Positions 23,135 through 36,350 are shown, counted from the stretch's first letter. The stretch is 64,000 bases of DNA from Erythroxylum novogranatense (GCA_029891385.1 CM057230.1:16319372-16383371); one strand, 5' to 3'. Program-made: numbers and translations. Notes: a model not told the origin generated them from the letters alone.

Positions 23135-25250
23135 TTTCACAAAGTTCCAGATTATCAATATTTGAAAACTTTTGGTTGCCTTTGTTATGCCACATATACC
23201 ACTCCGAAAAAAGGCAAGTTTGAAGCAAGAGCACAGAAGTGTTATGCTTGGTTATGCTTCTGGTTAGAAAGCATATAAAGTTTGTGCTTTGGATACTCAT
23301 CTGTTATTTAGTTCCAGGGATGTGAAATTTTATGAAAAGATATTTCCTTTTGCTGAACCTGCTACTTCTCTCAATCCCATTTTTGATCTTTCAACTTCCG
23401 ATCTTGGTCATGCTCCTGTTGTCTTGGACACACATCATTCTGCTGATCCTGTTGATCTTGCAGTTGCTGATCCGAATAGTATATTTCATGCTGTTTCCTC
23501 TGATTTGGCTGAAGCTCATGTCGACAATGAATCAGTTGATAATATGGCAGTTGGTGTTTCTGAAGATCCTATACCTACTCCACAACTTCGACTGAGTTCT
23601 AGGCAAAAGAGGTTGCCTATTTGGATGAAAGACTACGTAAGTTGTGGTATTTCTGATGAAATTGTTGAGATTGCTCCGAGTTATGTAGCTTTTATGACTA
23701 ATGTCAGTAGATGTGTGGAACCACAGACTTTTAATCAAGCTGTTCAACACCCCGAATGGGTAGAAGCTATGAATAAAGAGTTGTTGGCTCTTGAACAGAA
23801 TCAGACATGGGATATAACAAAGCTTCCATCTGGTAAGAGAGTCATTGGGTCCAAATGGGTTTACAAAGTTAAGTTTAACCCTGATGGTACTGTAGAAAGG
23901 TATAAAGCCTGTCTGGTGGCCAAAGGGTATAATCAAACTGTAGGGATTGATTTCTTTGATAATTTTTCTCCAGTGGCTAAGTTAGTCACGGTAAGAACTT
24001 TTTTGGCTATAGCAACTAAGTTGAACTGGTTTGTGCATCAGTTAGATATTAATAATGCTTTCTTGCATGGATATCTCAAGGAAGAGGTTTATTTGATTAC
24101 ACCAGAAGATTATACAAAGACTGGTAAAGGAGAGGTTTGTAGGTTGAGGAAGTCTTTATATGGTTTGAAGCAAGCCTCTAGGGAGTGGAATTCAGAATTT
24201 TCTGCTCAGCTTTTGCAGTATGGGTTTGTTCAGTCGGTAAATGATCATTGTTTGTTCACTAAAGCTACTAAAGGTGATTTTATGGCTCTCTTGGTTTACG
24301 TTGATGATGTGTTAATTGGTGGTCATTGTGAAGCAGATATTGTTGCTATTAAACAGTTTTTACACTCTCTCTTTACCATTAAAGATCTAGGCAATGCTAA
24401 ATATTTTTTGGGAATTGAGATTACTAGAACTCCTAGGGGTACTTTCATTTCTCAAAGGAAATACTTGCTGGATATCTTAGCCAACTGTGGTTTTGCTGAT
24501 TCTATTGTTGTTCCTACTCCATTACCTCGTAATCACAAATTTGATGAGAAGAGTGCCTTGTTTCAGGATGTTGATAAATATAGAAGATTGGTTGGGAGAT
24601 TATTGTACTTGAATATGACTAGGCCTGATATTACTTTCAGTGTGCAGCAACTTAGTCAATTTGTGACGTCTCCAACGTTTGCTCATTGGGAGGGAGCTTT
24701 ACATGTGTTGCGGTTTCTTGCTGGGACTAAAGCTAGAGGTTTGTTTTCTAACAATGATTGTGGTATGCAATTGACTGCTTATTGTGATAGTGATTGGGCA
24801 TCTTGTCCAATTTCTAGAAAGTCCGTAAGTGGTTATTGTATGTTTTTGAGGGATTCCTTGATTAGTTGGAAAAGTAAGAAACAAAACACTGTTTCCCGAT
24901 CCAGTTGTGAGACAGAATATCGAAGTATGGGTATTATTGTATGTGAACTTCAATGGTTGGTATATTTACTCAAAAGATTTTAGAATTGATGTTTCTTTAC
25001 CCATTGATCTTTGGTGTGACAATCAGTCGGCTCTTCATATCACAGCTAATCCGGTTTTTATAAACGGACTAAACATCTCGAAATTGATTGTCACATTGTG
25101 CGTCAGAAATTTAAGGAAGGTTTCATTAATCCTCATTTTGTTTCTACACATGCTCAGGTTGCCGATATTTTCTCTAAGTCATTGGCAGTTCCTCAGTTTC
25201 ATCAGTTTGCTGTCAAGTTGGGATTGCTTTCTCGTCCATCTCCAACTTGA
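23135..25250 (+). pseudogene. C2 reverse transcriptase-RNase H part
   Basis: 23135-23288 holds the integrase C-terminal stretch (TFGCLCYATYTT) with frameshifts. 23289-24983 is an open RT-RNase H frame: SKWVYKVKFNPDGTVERYKA, the RT core LLVYVDDVLIGG, RPDITFSVQQLSQF, and SCETEYRSM in RNase H. A frameshift near 24980 moves the end into other frames (DLWCDNQSALHI, then VADIFSKSL) up to about 25250. The YVDD centre is kept, but with neither integrase nor a continuous frame it is defective. Confidence 0.9.
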
Positions 25251-25258
25251 GGGGGGTG
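25247..25258 (+). promoter_or_regulatory. Polypurine tract of C2
   Basis: TTGAGGGGGGTG sits against the 3' LTR start at 25259. Confidence 0.85.
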
Positions 25259-25508
25259 TGTCAGAGATATCATTCATTTGTTAGCTAGTAATTATTCAGT
25301 CAATTGTATATAATTAATTGTAATCTGATAGTGTACAGTTACAGTTAGTGTTAGTACTGTTAACCGTTAGTTGACGTTAGTAGTTAGTATTCTGTAATTA
25401 TATAGAAGAGTATTCAGTATATAAAGATAAGATACAACACAAGCTGAATAAAAGAGTATTATTCAGTAACTCTGTTTTACTTACTTCGAATACCTAATAG
25501 TTTGTACA
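25259..25508 (+). repeat. 3' LTR of C2
   Basis: TGTCAGAG...TTGTACA, followed by TSD TGCTC at 25509-25513. Confidence 0.92.
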
Positions 25509-28500
25509 TGCTCTTCGTTAATAATTTTAACAGACGATTGACAAAGAAGACTTTAGTTACAGAACTTGGTACACACGATGTTCTTGAACTCTGAATTTAG
25601 ATTATAAGAATCTCTTTTACGAAAACTACATAAATGTACAACTTAATTTGCTCTCTTTTAATGATCCAAACCACCAAAACACTAATATTGGAAATTGTAA
25701 AGAAATGAGAAAGGCCACAATTCTTTTCAATATACACAGTAGCATCTTCAGTAATTGAACATAAGGCCTACATTTGCCCCTTCGGCATTGCTAGTGTACA
25801 GAAAGTGTTCAAATTATGATTTCATATAACAAATTCTGTCGTAATTTAATTGGTCGCTGTCTCCTTCAAACTTATACTTGGTGGCAGAGAAGCTCATGCA
25901 GATGGGAGGATGAGCTTTGGCCAAAGCAAGGATTGATGATGGGAGTATCTACAACCCATCTCCACACGTCAAGCCAGAAGCCACAGCAGGAACCATCAAC
26001 CTGGCATTTTTGGTGTTCAATTTGTGCCACACAGAAAGGTAAAATACACATGGCTCCCACTACAAATGCTTTCCAAGTAATCATATTTATGGTAAGGTAA
26101 CAACTTCCCAAAGAACTTATTGAGTTAAACCAGCTTAAATGCAGCAAGGTAGGTTCATTGTTGCATACTTAACCATAGAGCAATCTCATCTCATCCCGTC
26201 TAAAAAGTATCAGCAAATGTAGAGAAACGAACGACGGATATGGCTGCAAACCCTCAGAAAGGCTCATTATCAGGCATCCATGTGCTGGTGTCATTGGCAC
26301 CATCAAAGCCTACAATGAAACGATAGGTTAAGGTCATATGTGATTTTATGAGTACTGTAATCATTTGTTTAGCAGATGCACCACCAAAAGGGAAAGGATC
26401 TGACATCTCCAGAAGAAATAGGTAATATAAAAGCTAGACTGGGATAGTAAATTGAAATTGAGCACCAAAGTTTGACAGCATAATTCTGTAAATCAAATTA
26501 TTTTATATTTTTCTCTCTTTATCCAGCATGGTTCAATGCCTTCCCAACATTGATGTTATGTAATCTCCAGAACAATAGCATTTAGACACTTGCAAATAAG
26601 TTTGGGTCAAGAAAACCGTAAATATTTCAAATAGTCCATTTGATAGAGAAGAGTGGCATGAGTCGCAACTCCAAAATTAATCAATTTGTCCAACCTTGAA
26701 CCAAATGCTAACCACTCCAATTGCAGATAGCGAATAACTAAATTGCATGGCAGAGGTTGTTAATCTCATGTTCCTTATTTGTTTTTCACAAAGACCTCTG
26801 AAATCTAAGTTTACCAAATTCAAAGACTTTGATTAACAAGGACTTTGTTTTCCATTCAAGTAAATGGCAATGGGATTCGGATTTTCCAATTCTATTTCCA
26901 AGTACAAAGTTAAATGAGCCAATCAACTGCATGAGAAATGCAAATTCAGAGACTAGAAAGTACAAAAACCACACAACCTAGACCATACACAAAATTGAGC
27001 ACGCCAATCTACAAAAGGAGAATATCCAGATAAGCAGATATTTTAAAAAGTTTAGAATCACAGAAGTGTGTTACACTGCAACTAACAGAGTGGTTAGAAC
27101 CGCATTCTTCATGATTTTTTTTATCAAGTTTCAACATGAAAGATGTTATCTAGTGATTGAAGGCCATCATTCAGTTAGCAAAAGAAAAGGCCAGAACAAG
27201 CAAAATCATTCCCATGGGCCATGACACTCAGAAAGGAACTATTCAAAAGAGATGCTCCTGCAACCTCACCAAGAAAGACAATATTTCACCTTCAGTCAGG
27301 TTCCCTCTCAATGGAGTAATGAAGTGCAATCCAGGAAAAATCTTGCCTGCCTTTCCATCAAGTTGTATAGCATATTATGCCAGATGCAACAAAGTCACAC
27401 CGAATTTGAGCAGTGAATTGTTTAATTTTGACCATTCTCATTAAGCTCATAAAAGATGATCCCAAGAGTTCATATGATCACAGGCTCATAGCAAGCAGAC
27501 AATAGTCTGATGTATTGTTGCAAAGTAGATGGTCAGTGAGCCATTTATTAGTTACAGTCACATGTTCTGAAGTACGATACTCTCATGATTTATAAATAGC
27601 AGTACCAGAGGCATTGGCATCCTATATCTATCCAACAACGATGATAGCAGAACAACATTCAGAACTTTACCCAATGAAACAGTCATCCAGCCAAAACCAG
27701 GTTCCTTGATGCTCCCAGGGGTATTTCCCACCGTCTAAACACCACCTTGTTCATATGTCTTTCTGTTCAAAGCTAGGAGATAAGACCCAAAACCACTTGC
27801 AATTCCATATTTTAACATAGTTTCGTTAATCAGGAGTAAAACAAGCACCAGTTCCAATTCACGAGTAAAACGTTTCAATTCTGAGGAACCCCTTAACAGG
27901 AATCTTCCAATATGTCAAAATATGTAGAAAGCGAACTCCAAAAGCGCAAATGCTAAAAGATTGCTATCTGAATAACTTGAAGCATGCATTTCTAAGGAAA
28001 CCACTAGGTTTGTAGATTCTTTGGAAAATTTCCAAACGAAACGGAGTAGAAAGCAAGAGTAATAACCAACCACTTGAAATGAAGCTTACCAAAGAGTCTG
28101 GAATCTGCCACTCACGAGCAGTAGAAGCAGATGTTTAAAGTCAAGGCTAGGCTGATAAATATATTCTATTATGCAGACATACAAGCACGATGATGATATT
28201 GGCCCTTTTCTATTACATATTCTATTACAACTAATTTTCCAAAGTAGCTTCATATGCGAAATTGAGAGTAGTAAACTTGGATTACTGGCCTCCAAAATTG
28301 ACAATAAACGAAAACAACACTTCTCCATTCTAGTAAATCTACTGTATAGCCAAAAATGGAAAAAAGCTATATTCCATAGATTATTTATGTAATTAACAGG
28401 TTTGAATCAACATAAATCCTCCATGAGCGTTCTTCCAAGTTACTACTGAGTGGGAAAAAGAGAAAACAGAAAAAGAAGACTGAACCTTAAAGCGCGAACC

Positions 28501-28936
28501 AACAGCAATTTCCCATTCGAGCACAGACTTGTTTTAAATCCTAAAATGCGAAAGCAAGCAAGGTTCCTACAAAAAACAGAACCAAATCAAATAACAGTAG
28601 AAGGAACGGAGGGTGGTGGGAAAAAAGTGAAAGAAATATACATAAGTCGAACTCGAGAAGGATCCACTCCTTGGTGTTGGTGGCGGAGGACCAGTGAGTG
28701 ATCCGTTGTCGCGACTGATCTGCTAATCTGAAGAATCTAGAGAAAACAAGAGTGAGAGCGATTCTTCTAGAGAAAACGAGAGAGACGGTAATGAGGTTGG
28801 CCAAAAAATTTAAGGTCAAAATTGGCATTATAAAAAAAGTAAGTAATTGCCATAAAACGCTGCTATCAAGCACCTTCTTATTTTTAACTGGTTGGGTTAC
28901 CAATTTAACCAGCCAACAATTACATAAAACAAATAG
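25509..28936. other. Gene-like region without a recognised product
   Basis: Less AT-rich than the flanks. On the minus strand there are splice-like signals: an acceptor TTTCATTGTAG before 26309 followed by an open stretch ending DTSTWMPDNEPF with TGA; an open stretch MSDPFPFGGASAKQ near 26365-26405; a strong donor TTTG|GTAAGCTT near 28088; and a possible 5' exon near 28630-28720. This could be an intron-rich minus-strand host gene or its remains. I do not recognise the product and cannot join the pieces. Confidence 0.3.
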
Positions 28937-29053
28937 CTATTTGGTGAAGTCAAACAGCTGAATCCTCCGGAGCACATCATCGTCAGCATCTTCTGAATCC
29001 TCATCATCTTCGGGGAACATATCATCATCAGCATCTTCTGAATCCTCATCATC
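28937..29053 (-). other. Former acidic tail of TNL1, now beyond the stop
   Basis: Directly after the TNL1 stop the same frame continues for 38 codons to TAG at 28937-28939. It repeats an acidic unit (DDEDSEDADDDMFPED) and ends LRRIQLFDFTK. The stop TAA stands where the repeat next to it has GAA, so a nonsense change probably shortened the protein. Confidence 0.6.
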
Positions 29054-32000
29054 TTACCAGAACATATCATCAACATCTCCTGAGTTCATATCTTCATCAA
29101 CCTCATCATCTTCCGAGAACATGTCATCAGCACCTCCTGAGTTCATATCTTCATCATCATCTTCGTTTGTTGACATCTCCGTCGGGAACAATGATTTTAG
29201 CATCCAATAGGCTTTTTCATCGTGATCGTATTCATCTTCATCATCATCATCTTCATCATCTTGCATATACAGTGGAGTTATTCCACATTTTTTCATTTCA
29301 CCACGCTCGGCATCCGTAGTATAGAACTTGAATGAGGCCATATTGATGCAATGAAGACCGAATAATTGCCGGCTTTCAGATATCCAAACATTAAAGTCAT
29401 GCAAGCACCAAACTAACACGTGTTGTTGCATTAGATAATAGTATGGTAGACCGCTCAGATTAAAATTGGTTTGATATGTAAACCGACTGGTAGGATTGTA
29501 GTTATCTTCAAAGGAGCATTCAAATTCAACATACTTATTAGACATAAGAATACGACGAGGGTCAAAAACAATGCAAAATGCGAATCCGAAGAACCTGCGA
29601 TTAATGAACCAATTTGAAGGAAGCTTTATTCTAATGTTATCTCCTGTAGTTTGATGCTTGAACCACTCTGTAATTCTACTTCCCGGATAACATAAATAAA
29701 CATCCTGCGTTTGAACCACAAAAAGAAGCGATGTATACATGTGATGCAAATTTTAACATTACTACTTATAAGAAAAAATGTGTAAACTATCCAAAGAGAA
29801 ATATTGCATACCTTTGGCCCATTTCTCAACATCTGATATGCCGTAGCCTCACATGCCTTTTCTTCCAATTTCAAACAGTGGTTGAAGTTGAATATAATCT
29901 GGCAGCCATTAAAGATTGGTTGTTCGATGGCCAACAATTTCTTGAGAAATTTGCAACGAGCAGCACTTAATCGACATAGACTGGTGGGAAGTTCTGGTAG
30001 GGATTGAAGCCATCCACAATTATCTAATAGGAGAGACTCCAACAGAGAAAGTTGTTTGATACTGGCAGGGATCTCCCAAAAACAATTTGATCTCAAGTCA
30101 AGCTCCCTCAAATAGTCCAGGGAACCAAGGTGCTCAGGTAATTTCCCTATGGACAACTCCGATATATCCAGAATATAATACGGAGGAAAGAATGAAAAGG
30201 ATCTCAAGCACGTTTGAGATGGTAAGTCTATCAAATAATCTACGCAAGCAGAAACTAGTGATGCCGTATCATCCTCCATAGACTTTCTCACTATTCTTAC
30301 TTTTACATTAAAGCATTCTGAGCAGGCCGAAGACTGAGGAGGGATGATATGGAGAGAGAGACATTCTGAATCCTCTAAATCCAAAAGGTTGTGAGGCTTC
30401 AACCCTTTTAACCATTTAGCAGCGTCAATTTGGGAACCAACTGTGTTGTTTTGCAGATTTTGCTGCTTCCACCGAGTATTAAAAAGAAAGCCAGAAAGTC
30501 TCCTCGTGAGATCACCAAAGCTTTCCGGAAAACAGGTAAGATTGAGACAACTTACCAAAAATAAGCAATCCAACCGTTTGATATTGTCTATGGAGGACGG
30601 TATCGCTTCTATGGCTGAAAATGATAAATTAACTGTCCTTAGATTGTACATGGGCTCCAAGATCTTGGGAAATTTCTTTAAGCTTGAGCAATATCCTAGA
30701 TCAAGTTTCTGAAGAGCTTGTAACTTGCAAATGTTACTTGGAAGACTTTCAAGCTTTTTACAAAACTCCATATTCAACTCTTGCAGTCTACTGAGGCCTT
30801 CAATTGAAGATGAATGTACTTCTTTTATTGATGTACCTCCCACATCTAATTTTCTTAAGTTTGTTGAAATTTCTGGAAATATCTTCAGCTTTAAACATCC
30901 CCTGAGATTAAGAATTTCAAGACATTGAAAATCAACATTATTTGGAAAACTCTTCAGATTTTGGCAACCTTCCATGTCCATGTGTGTAATCTTGCTCACG
31001 AATCGGCAAGAAGATGAGGGAACCTTATTGCCAATGCCAAAGGGCAACTTTCCAAAAACAATATCTATGACACGAGATATGAGAGGAGACTCAATTAGGG
31101 ATTGTGCAACCACTTTTAGCTTGCCTCCGTCCTGCACAAGTAGTAGAAGATAATTGTATATCCATATTGCAGTCTTTCTTTCAAATAGAAAACCGTTAAG
31201 CATGTATAGATAATATGTATGTACCTTCACTTCTTTCAATATCTGCTTAATATTACTCCCAGGAAGATGAAGCACACGAAGTTCTTTTGCATCAAAATCA
31301 GTCGGCAAAGACTCCAGCTGGTATTTATCCCAGTAAAGATATCTTAACCCACTAGGTAAAAAATAGAGACCTCTAGTGAGACGCAATTTACTTCCTTCGC
31401 CACAAGAACTATAAAATCTTAAGAATTTTAGATTGGGCATTCTCTTGAAAACATTCGGATCTAATTCAATTTCAATTTGAATTTGAGACGTGTTGAGACT
31501 TATACTTTCAATTTCAGTTGCTTCAGTTCCCTAACAATAATGATCAAAACGAAATATAATTAACAAGAAATCAATATATATAAAAGAATTAATTCACAAT
31601 ATTTTATCTATATAATTTTATGCTTTAAATCTTACTTCTTTTTCTTCAAACACATCACATATTTCTTTAGCATCCCATAATCTGCTGCGGCATCTAGGAT
31701 AATCTGATTCTTTACGAACAATTTCTCTACCCATTTCTTGTAAGAGATCATGCATATCTAGTACATCATTTTCAGAGATAATCACCAGAGACTTGCCAAC
31801 AAGACTGCTTACTCCGATATCTGCTGAGAGTCCACAACTTTTAAATACTCTTTTTGACACTTTTTTATTCTCACCTTTAAAGAAACATGCAATATGAAGA
31901 AAGATAGCCTTCTCTTCTCTATCTAATCCATCATAACTAAGTTTCAGCACATTTTGGATGTGCTCGTTAGGGCAATTTGATAATTTCGTCAATGCACTTT

Positions 32001-33253
32001 TCCATAGCTTCACCCCTTTTCCACAAACACAGGAGCCCAAAACTTTGATAGCTAAAGGGTTACCTCTGGCATAATTAACAAACGAACCTATCAACGGGAT
32101 ATGATCTTGCGAAGTTTGCTCTTCCTTAAAGGCATACCTCACGAAAAGTTGATGAGATTCAGTATGAGATAATGCTTTAACTTCGTATATATTGTCAGTG
32201 ATTCCTTTGAATACTTGTTCATCTCTACTTGTTATGATGATATTACTTCCTGCACCAAACCAGCTTTGATTTCCAGTTAAATCCTTCAACTGTGATGGAT
32301 CACTGACATCATCAAAAACAACGAACACCCTTTTGCTTTTCAACCTTTCTTGTAAAAAGAGTCCAATAGTTTTTGTATAAATTTTCACTTCTCTTTCCTC
32401 CAACAGTTCCGAAATAAGCTGCTCTAACAACTTCTCTATGCCTCCCTTCTCCGATACTCTAACAAAACAACGGCCTTCAAATTGACTCGAAACCTCAGTA
32501 AAAATCGCTTCAGCAAGAGTTGTTTTGCCTATACCACCCATACCCCAGATTCCTAACATGCGAACATCTGATGATCCAATAGTTAGTAAATTTTTCACTT
32601 GACTAATCTTTGAATCCAAGCCCACGAAGTCCTCTAAACTGCAGGGATAGAGATGTTTCAATTTCTCTAAAACGTCTCTGACAATTTGATCAATCAGTTT
32701 ATTATCTTCCCTGAAAAATTGAAAATTGATTTCGAAAGAATCAGAAAATCATCATCCTTGTTCCATACGAGGATAAAAATACAGACCATTACCTGATGGC
32801 ATCGGAACCCCTCCCAGATATGTTGGCTGCTTTGATTAAGGCATCCTTCCACTTTTGGATCTTGTTGGAGTACCTGGGATTTTCACTGTGTTTGGCAAAT
32901 GATTTTCCAAAACTCCCATTTTGTTTCCGAACATCGGATGGATTAACACGATAGAATACAGGTATAACAATCTGATTATGGGTCTCATGGCATTCAATGA
33001 TCTTCAGAAGTTCATCCAAACACCAGCTGGAAGAAGCATAGTTTTCAGAGAAAATAATGAGAGCAACTTTTGAATCTTGTATAGCTTGAAGAAGTACAGG
33101 GTTGATTTCCTTCCCTCTCGGAAGTTGATCGTCTACAAAAGTCTTGAGGCCTTTGCGAGAAAGAGTATCGTAAAGATGACAGACGAAGTTATGACGAGTG
33201 TCTTCACCTCTGAAGCTGATAAATACATGGTGTTTCCGCTGCTGGGTGGCCAT
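29054..33253 (-). CDS. TNL1: TIR-NB-ARC-LRR resistance protein with C-JID and acidic tail
   Basis: Intracellular immune receptor of the TNL class; TIR domains of this family act as NADases after effector recognition. Exons on the minus strand: 33253-32793, 32710-31636, 31530-31225, 31131-29812, 29704-29054, all with GT-AG borders and phases that add to 1270 codons. TIR (1-153) has FISFRGEDTR and SSWCLDELLK with the catalytic Glu. NB-ARC: P-loop GIWGMGGIGKTT (~210), kinase-2 VFVVFDDV, GSNIIITSRD, GNPLAIKVLGS, and MHDLLQEMG (~473). LRRs follow over about 540-1000, then a post-LRR C-JID-like region from 1055 (CYPGSRITEWFKHQ). The last 60 residues are strongly acidic, with a repeated DEDMNSG unit. 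Start: only ATG before FISFRG. Intact; the best candidate functional gene here. Confidence 0.92.
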
Positions 33254-33480
33254 GGGAGTGAAAGAATCAATTGAAGAAGAAATAAGTGAAGGTCAACGAT
33301 AGTAAGTTGCAAACAACAGAAGAAGGAGAAACTAGATGGGTTTGGTGTGCTTTAACACTTCATTTGGGGGTTTTCGGTGCAGGCCGCCAGAAATTACCTA
33401 GAAGTTACGCTGGCGACTTTTATCGCATTTTTGGCTTAAAAAATATTGCGCATTGAAGGTGCTTTTTTCATGTACATACC
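33254..33480 (-). promoter_or_regulatory. TNL1 upstream region shared with TNL2
   Basis: The 5' leader and proximal promoter match 62902-63080 in long stretches ('gcatttttggcttaaaaaa' in both). A W-box core TTGACC (minus strand, 33291-33296), a binding motif of defence WRKY factors, lies about 40 bases before the ATG; the corresponding place upstream of TNL2 reads 'ggtgatag' and lacks it. Confidence 0.55.
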
Positions 33481-34956
33481 TGTGTTTACACTGTGTCCCC
33501 ATTAACCATATTGCGCAGAGACACGTTTCCAACGAATCCCCATTAACCACTCAGGCATTGACCCAAGACATTTAAAGGCTATTATATTCATTATTAGCAT
33601 ACACAATGAGTAAGACATTTAAAGGCTGTGCCGGAATTAAGTTAACGAACTCAGAATCTGAAGATAGAAGGATTGTATTTCTGTTTCCTTTCATAGAATT
33701 AATAAGCATGCAAACCTACCATGTCAACAAACTGAAAATAACAAGTATTCAAGATGCCGTGACGAAGTTCTCAACAGAAATGATAGCAAGTTAATTGTTA
33801 ACAGGAAAAGGGAAAAACAATCAAGTCCTCTCAGTGAAACTTGTCATAGTGGCCTGAAATTCAAGATTTTGATTCATCCACACGGTGATACAGAGAGAGA
33901 TGGGGTAGAAAACAATATCAGAAAAATATAAAAAGCGCTAGAAGTTCAAGTGTTAAAACAACATTTGCATAATAGAAGTTCAAGTGTTAGAACAACATTT
34001 GCATAATAGTACAAGGGACTCGATGAAAGAATAGAAAAGTAGCTTTACCTGTGTTGCATGGGCTCTCAGCTTTGATTTGGGCGCTCAAGCAAATCCCCAT
34101 CAAGCTTTCAGAATATTTTAAGTAAATAAAGAAGAGGACAGATGTCGGCAAACCAGCTCTCTCTTCCATCCATACAGCCTTGTCAATGGTAGACAAAGAA
34201 AGCTACTTAGCAACTAACCCAAACAGTAAACCGGAGATGCCTACACTCTTCAACTCATGTAAGATTTGATCACAGAGAACTCTTGAAGACTAACTAGGCT
34301 AAACACGTAAGTTGCGCCACACAAACAACATCGAAGCTAGTCACCAAAATCTCAATTGGAACTGTTGGATTTGACAATTTTAGGAGACCAACCGCAATCA
34401 AATATCAGGAGCAACGGAAAAATAAAACCTTACATATTTCGATCGAATCCCAATAATTGAATAATTTAAAAAATTAAACTCGAATCATTTAAATTCTTAA
34501 GTTATGAATATTTTGCAGACTTTCTAAAATCAAATACTTTAAGATATTTTTCACAAAGTCATGTCACTTAGATTGGCTTAAAACTCTTGTTATGCTTAAA
34601 ATATAAGAGACATTTGGTCTAATACATAACATTGTATAAATGATTGATCCAATTGCTAAATATTACGGAACAAAATTCATTTTATCTCTCAATCTCCTGG
34701 TCTCTTAAGACACATACTTTATTAGAAAGAAATCTCATATGACATAGGCAAGAATTCCTTATTGGAATTCTCTATATTAAACCTCGGGAGCACTTTGTCT
34801 ATACATCCCTAACGCTATCAATATCATCTTTAATAGTTACAACTATGATTTGTGGGCTGAGGAAATATGCAGTATTTTCAAAAAGAGGCTTCTTTGGCAT
34901 ATTATTACTAGAGGAATACTTAAACTAACTCAAAAAAAAAAAGATAAAAGACAATA
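33481..34956. other. TNL1 distal upstream region, no gene seen
   Basis: Includes a near-repeat of a 34-base stretch at 33965-34010 and, at 34177-34196, the phrase GCCTTGTCAATGGTAGACAA that is repeated twice upstream of TNL2 (63173-63192 and 63240-63259). From about 34363 (TGTTGGATTTG) the sequence may be the LTR and leader of the following decayed copia, but no partner LTR was found. Confidence 0.45.
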
Positions 34957-36350
34957 ATGCATTCACAGAATAAATGGTCAGATGGAATGAATCATCAAAT
35001 TTTAACTCAATTTCATAATATATATGTTATATTAATCAAACTCGATTTTTTATGCTTTGAATTAGCCCAGGAGGTATGGAATCTTTTGAAAAATTATTTC
35101 TCTGTATTTGATATTGTCAACCAATTTCAATTATATAGAAGACTCCATCAAATGTAACACCATCTTCGGCAGACAATACAAAGTTATATGTTTAAATTGT
35201 AAGAATTTAGGGATCAACTAACACTCAACGATCATGCCTAGTCTAGTCATTATGTAATTGCCGCCCATGCAAATATTCTTAATTGTCAACATATATGACA
35301 TTTATTAATGACTCTTAAGGAAGAGTTCTAAACTATTCTTAACTCTCTTCTTCCTTAAAGATCTATATCCAATCTTAACATTGTATTTAAGGAGCTCATC
35401 TCAGAGGAAAGCTACTTTAATACATTCCACAGAGAAAAATATGTCCCATCTATTAACGATGTTCTTACAACTCATACCTTCCTCAAATTTCTCATATATT
35501 GGGTAAGAAATTTTTTTAAGGGATCTTACAGCTATTGCAAAAAGTCTAGGCCACACATCTCATAATTTAGGAAACGGTTCAAACAAAATTCTCAATGAGA
35601 TAATTCGTCCAACGTCTTTTAGTATATTTCCACTGTTGTTGCTGCCACTCAAGGCCTAACAAAGAGCACCTCTCCCGAATTTTTTTAAAGGATCTTCACG
35701 CCCTTGTTTAATAGCTTTAGTACTATATACTCCAACCAGCCTCTAGTATTGTATCCTCCCCTGCCTTATATTTCATATCTCCTGGTATCTTGATTCTGCT
35801 TGTTGCAATCATATGACCTCTGATTCATCCATTCTTTAATCTTTAACAACACCATTTGTTCCATACATTGTTCATACTATTGATAACTCTACTATGCATG
35901 TCAACTTATAGGTATTGTTCACACATTCAAATTACCTTTACCTAAAACCTTTTTATTCCCAAACCCTTGTTGAATCTTATTTATATTGGATAATTATGTG
36001 AAGTTGGTGATAACTTATCTTTTTCTAGTCGTAGTTGCATTATGCAAGATCCATAGATGGAGGAGATCCTTAAGAAAGGATAAGGTTGAATGTATGTTTA
36101 AGCTTACTGCCTTAATCGTTCCTATAACTTTGTTATGGGTACTGCCACTTTTCATACATAGCACTCTCACTTAGGTCATCTTTCCACTTCTAGATTAGGA
36201 TCTTTAATCTCTGGTAGTAATTTAAGCCTTGTTAAGACTGAACATTTTGATTGTGTCTCTTGTCAACTATTTAAAAGTCACACCTTATCTTTTTCTGTTA
36301 TTGATTCTATTTCTTTAGCACTTATTGGTCTAATTCACTGTGACATTTGG
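34957..36350 (+). pseudogene. Ancient copia remnant C5, gag to integrase start
   Basis: Heavily mutated copia coding sequence. Recognisable: AQEVWNLLKNYFSVFD (gag, UBN2-like), a pre-integrase stretch near 36090-36290 (FKLTALIVPI, then HLGH-like words in other frames), and integrase start LIGLIHCDIWG at about 36328-36350. It is cut there by the Mutator-like element and resumes at 39445. Many stops and shifts. Confidence 0.7.
36342..36350. repeat. 9-bp target-site duplication of the Mutator-like element (left)
   Basis: GACATTTGG, matched by GACATTTAG at 39445-39453 with one difference. Nine bases is the hallmark length for Mutator-like elements. The duplicated bases are the integrase codons for Asp-Ile-Trp. 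Confidence 0.85.

Larger units (their letters stand above)
21271..25508 (+). mobile_element. Ty1/copia retrotransposon C2, internally deleted
   Basis: A 4238-bp element framed by TSD TGCTC (21266-21270 and 25509-25513). LTRs 21271-21517 (247 bp) and 25259-25508 (250 bp) begin TGT and end TACA. PBS TGGTATCAGAGC follows the first LTR and a G-run tract precedes the second. The LTRs differ by many bases and small indels (roughly a tenth by eye), so this is an older insertion than G1, C1 or C3. Gag-protease and RT-RNase H remain; the integrase core is gone. Confidence 0.93.
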
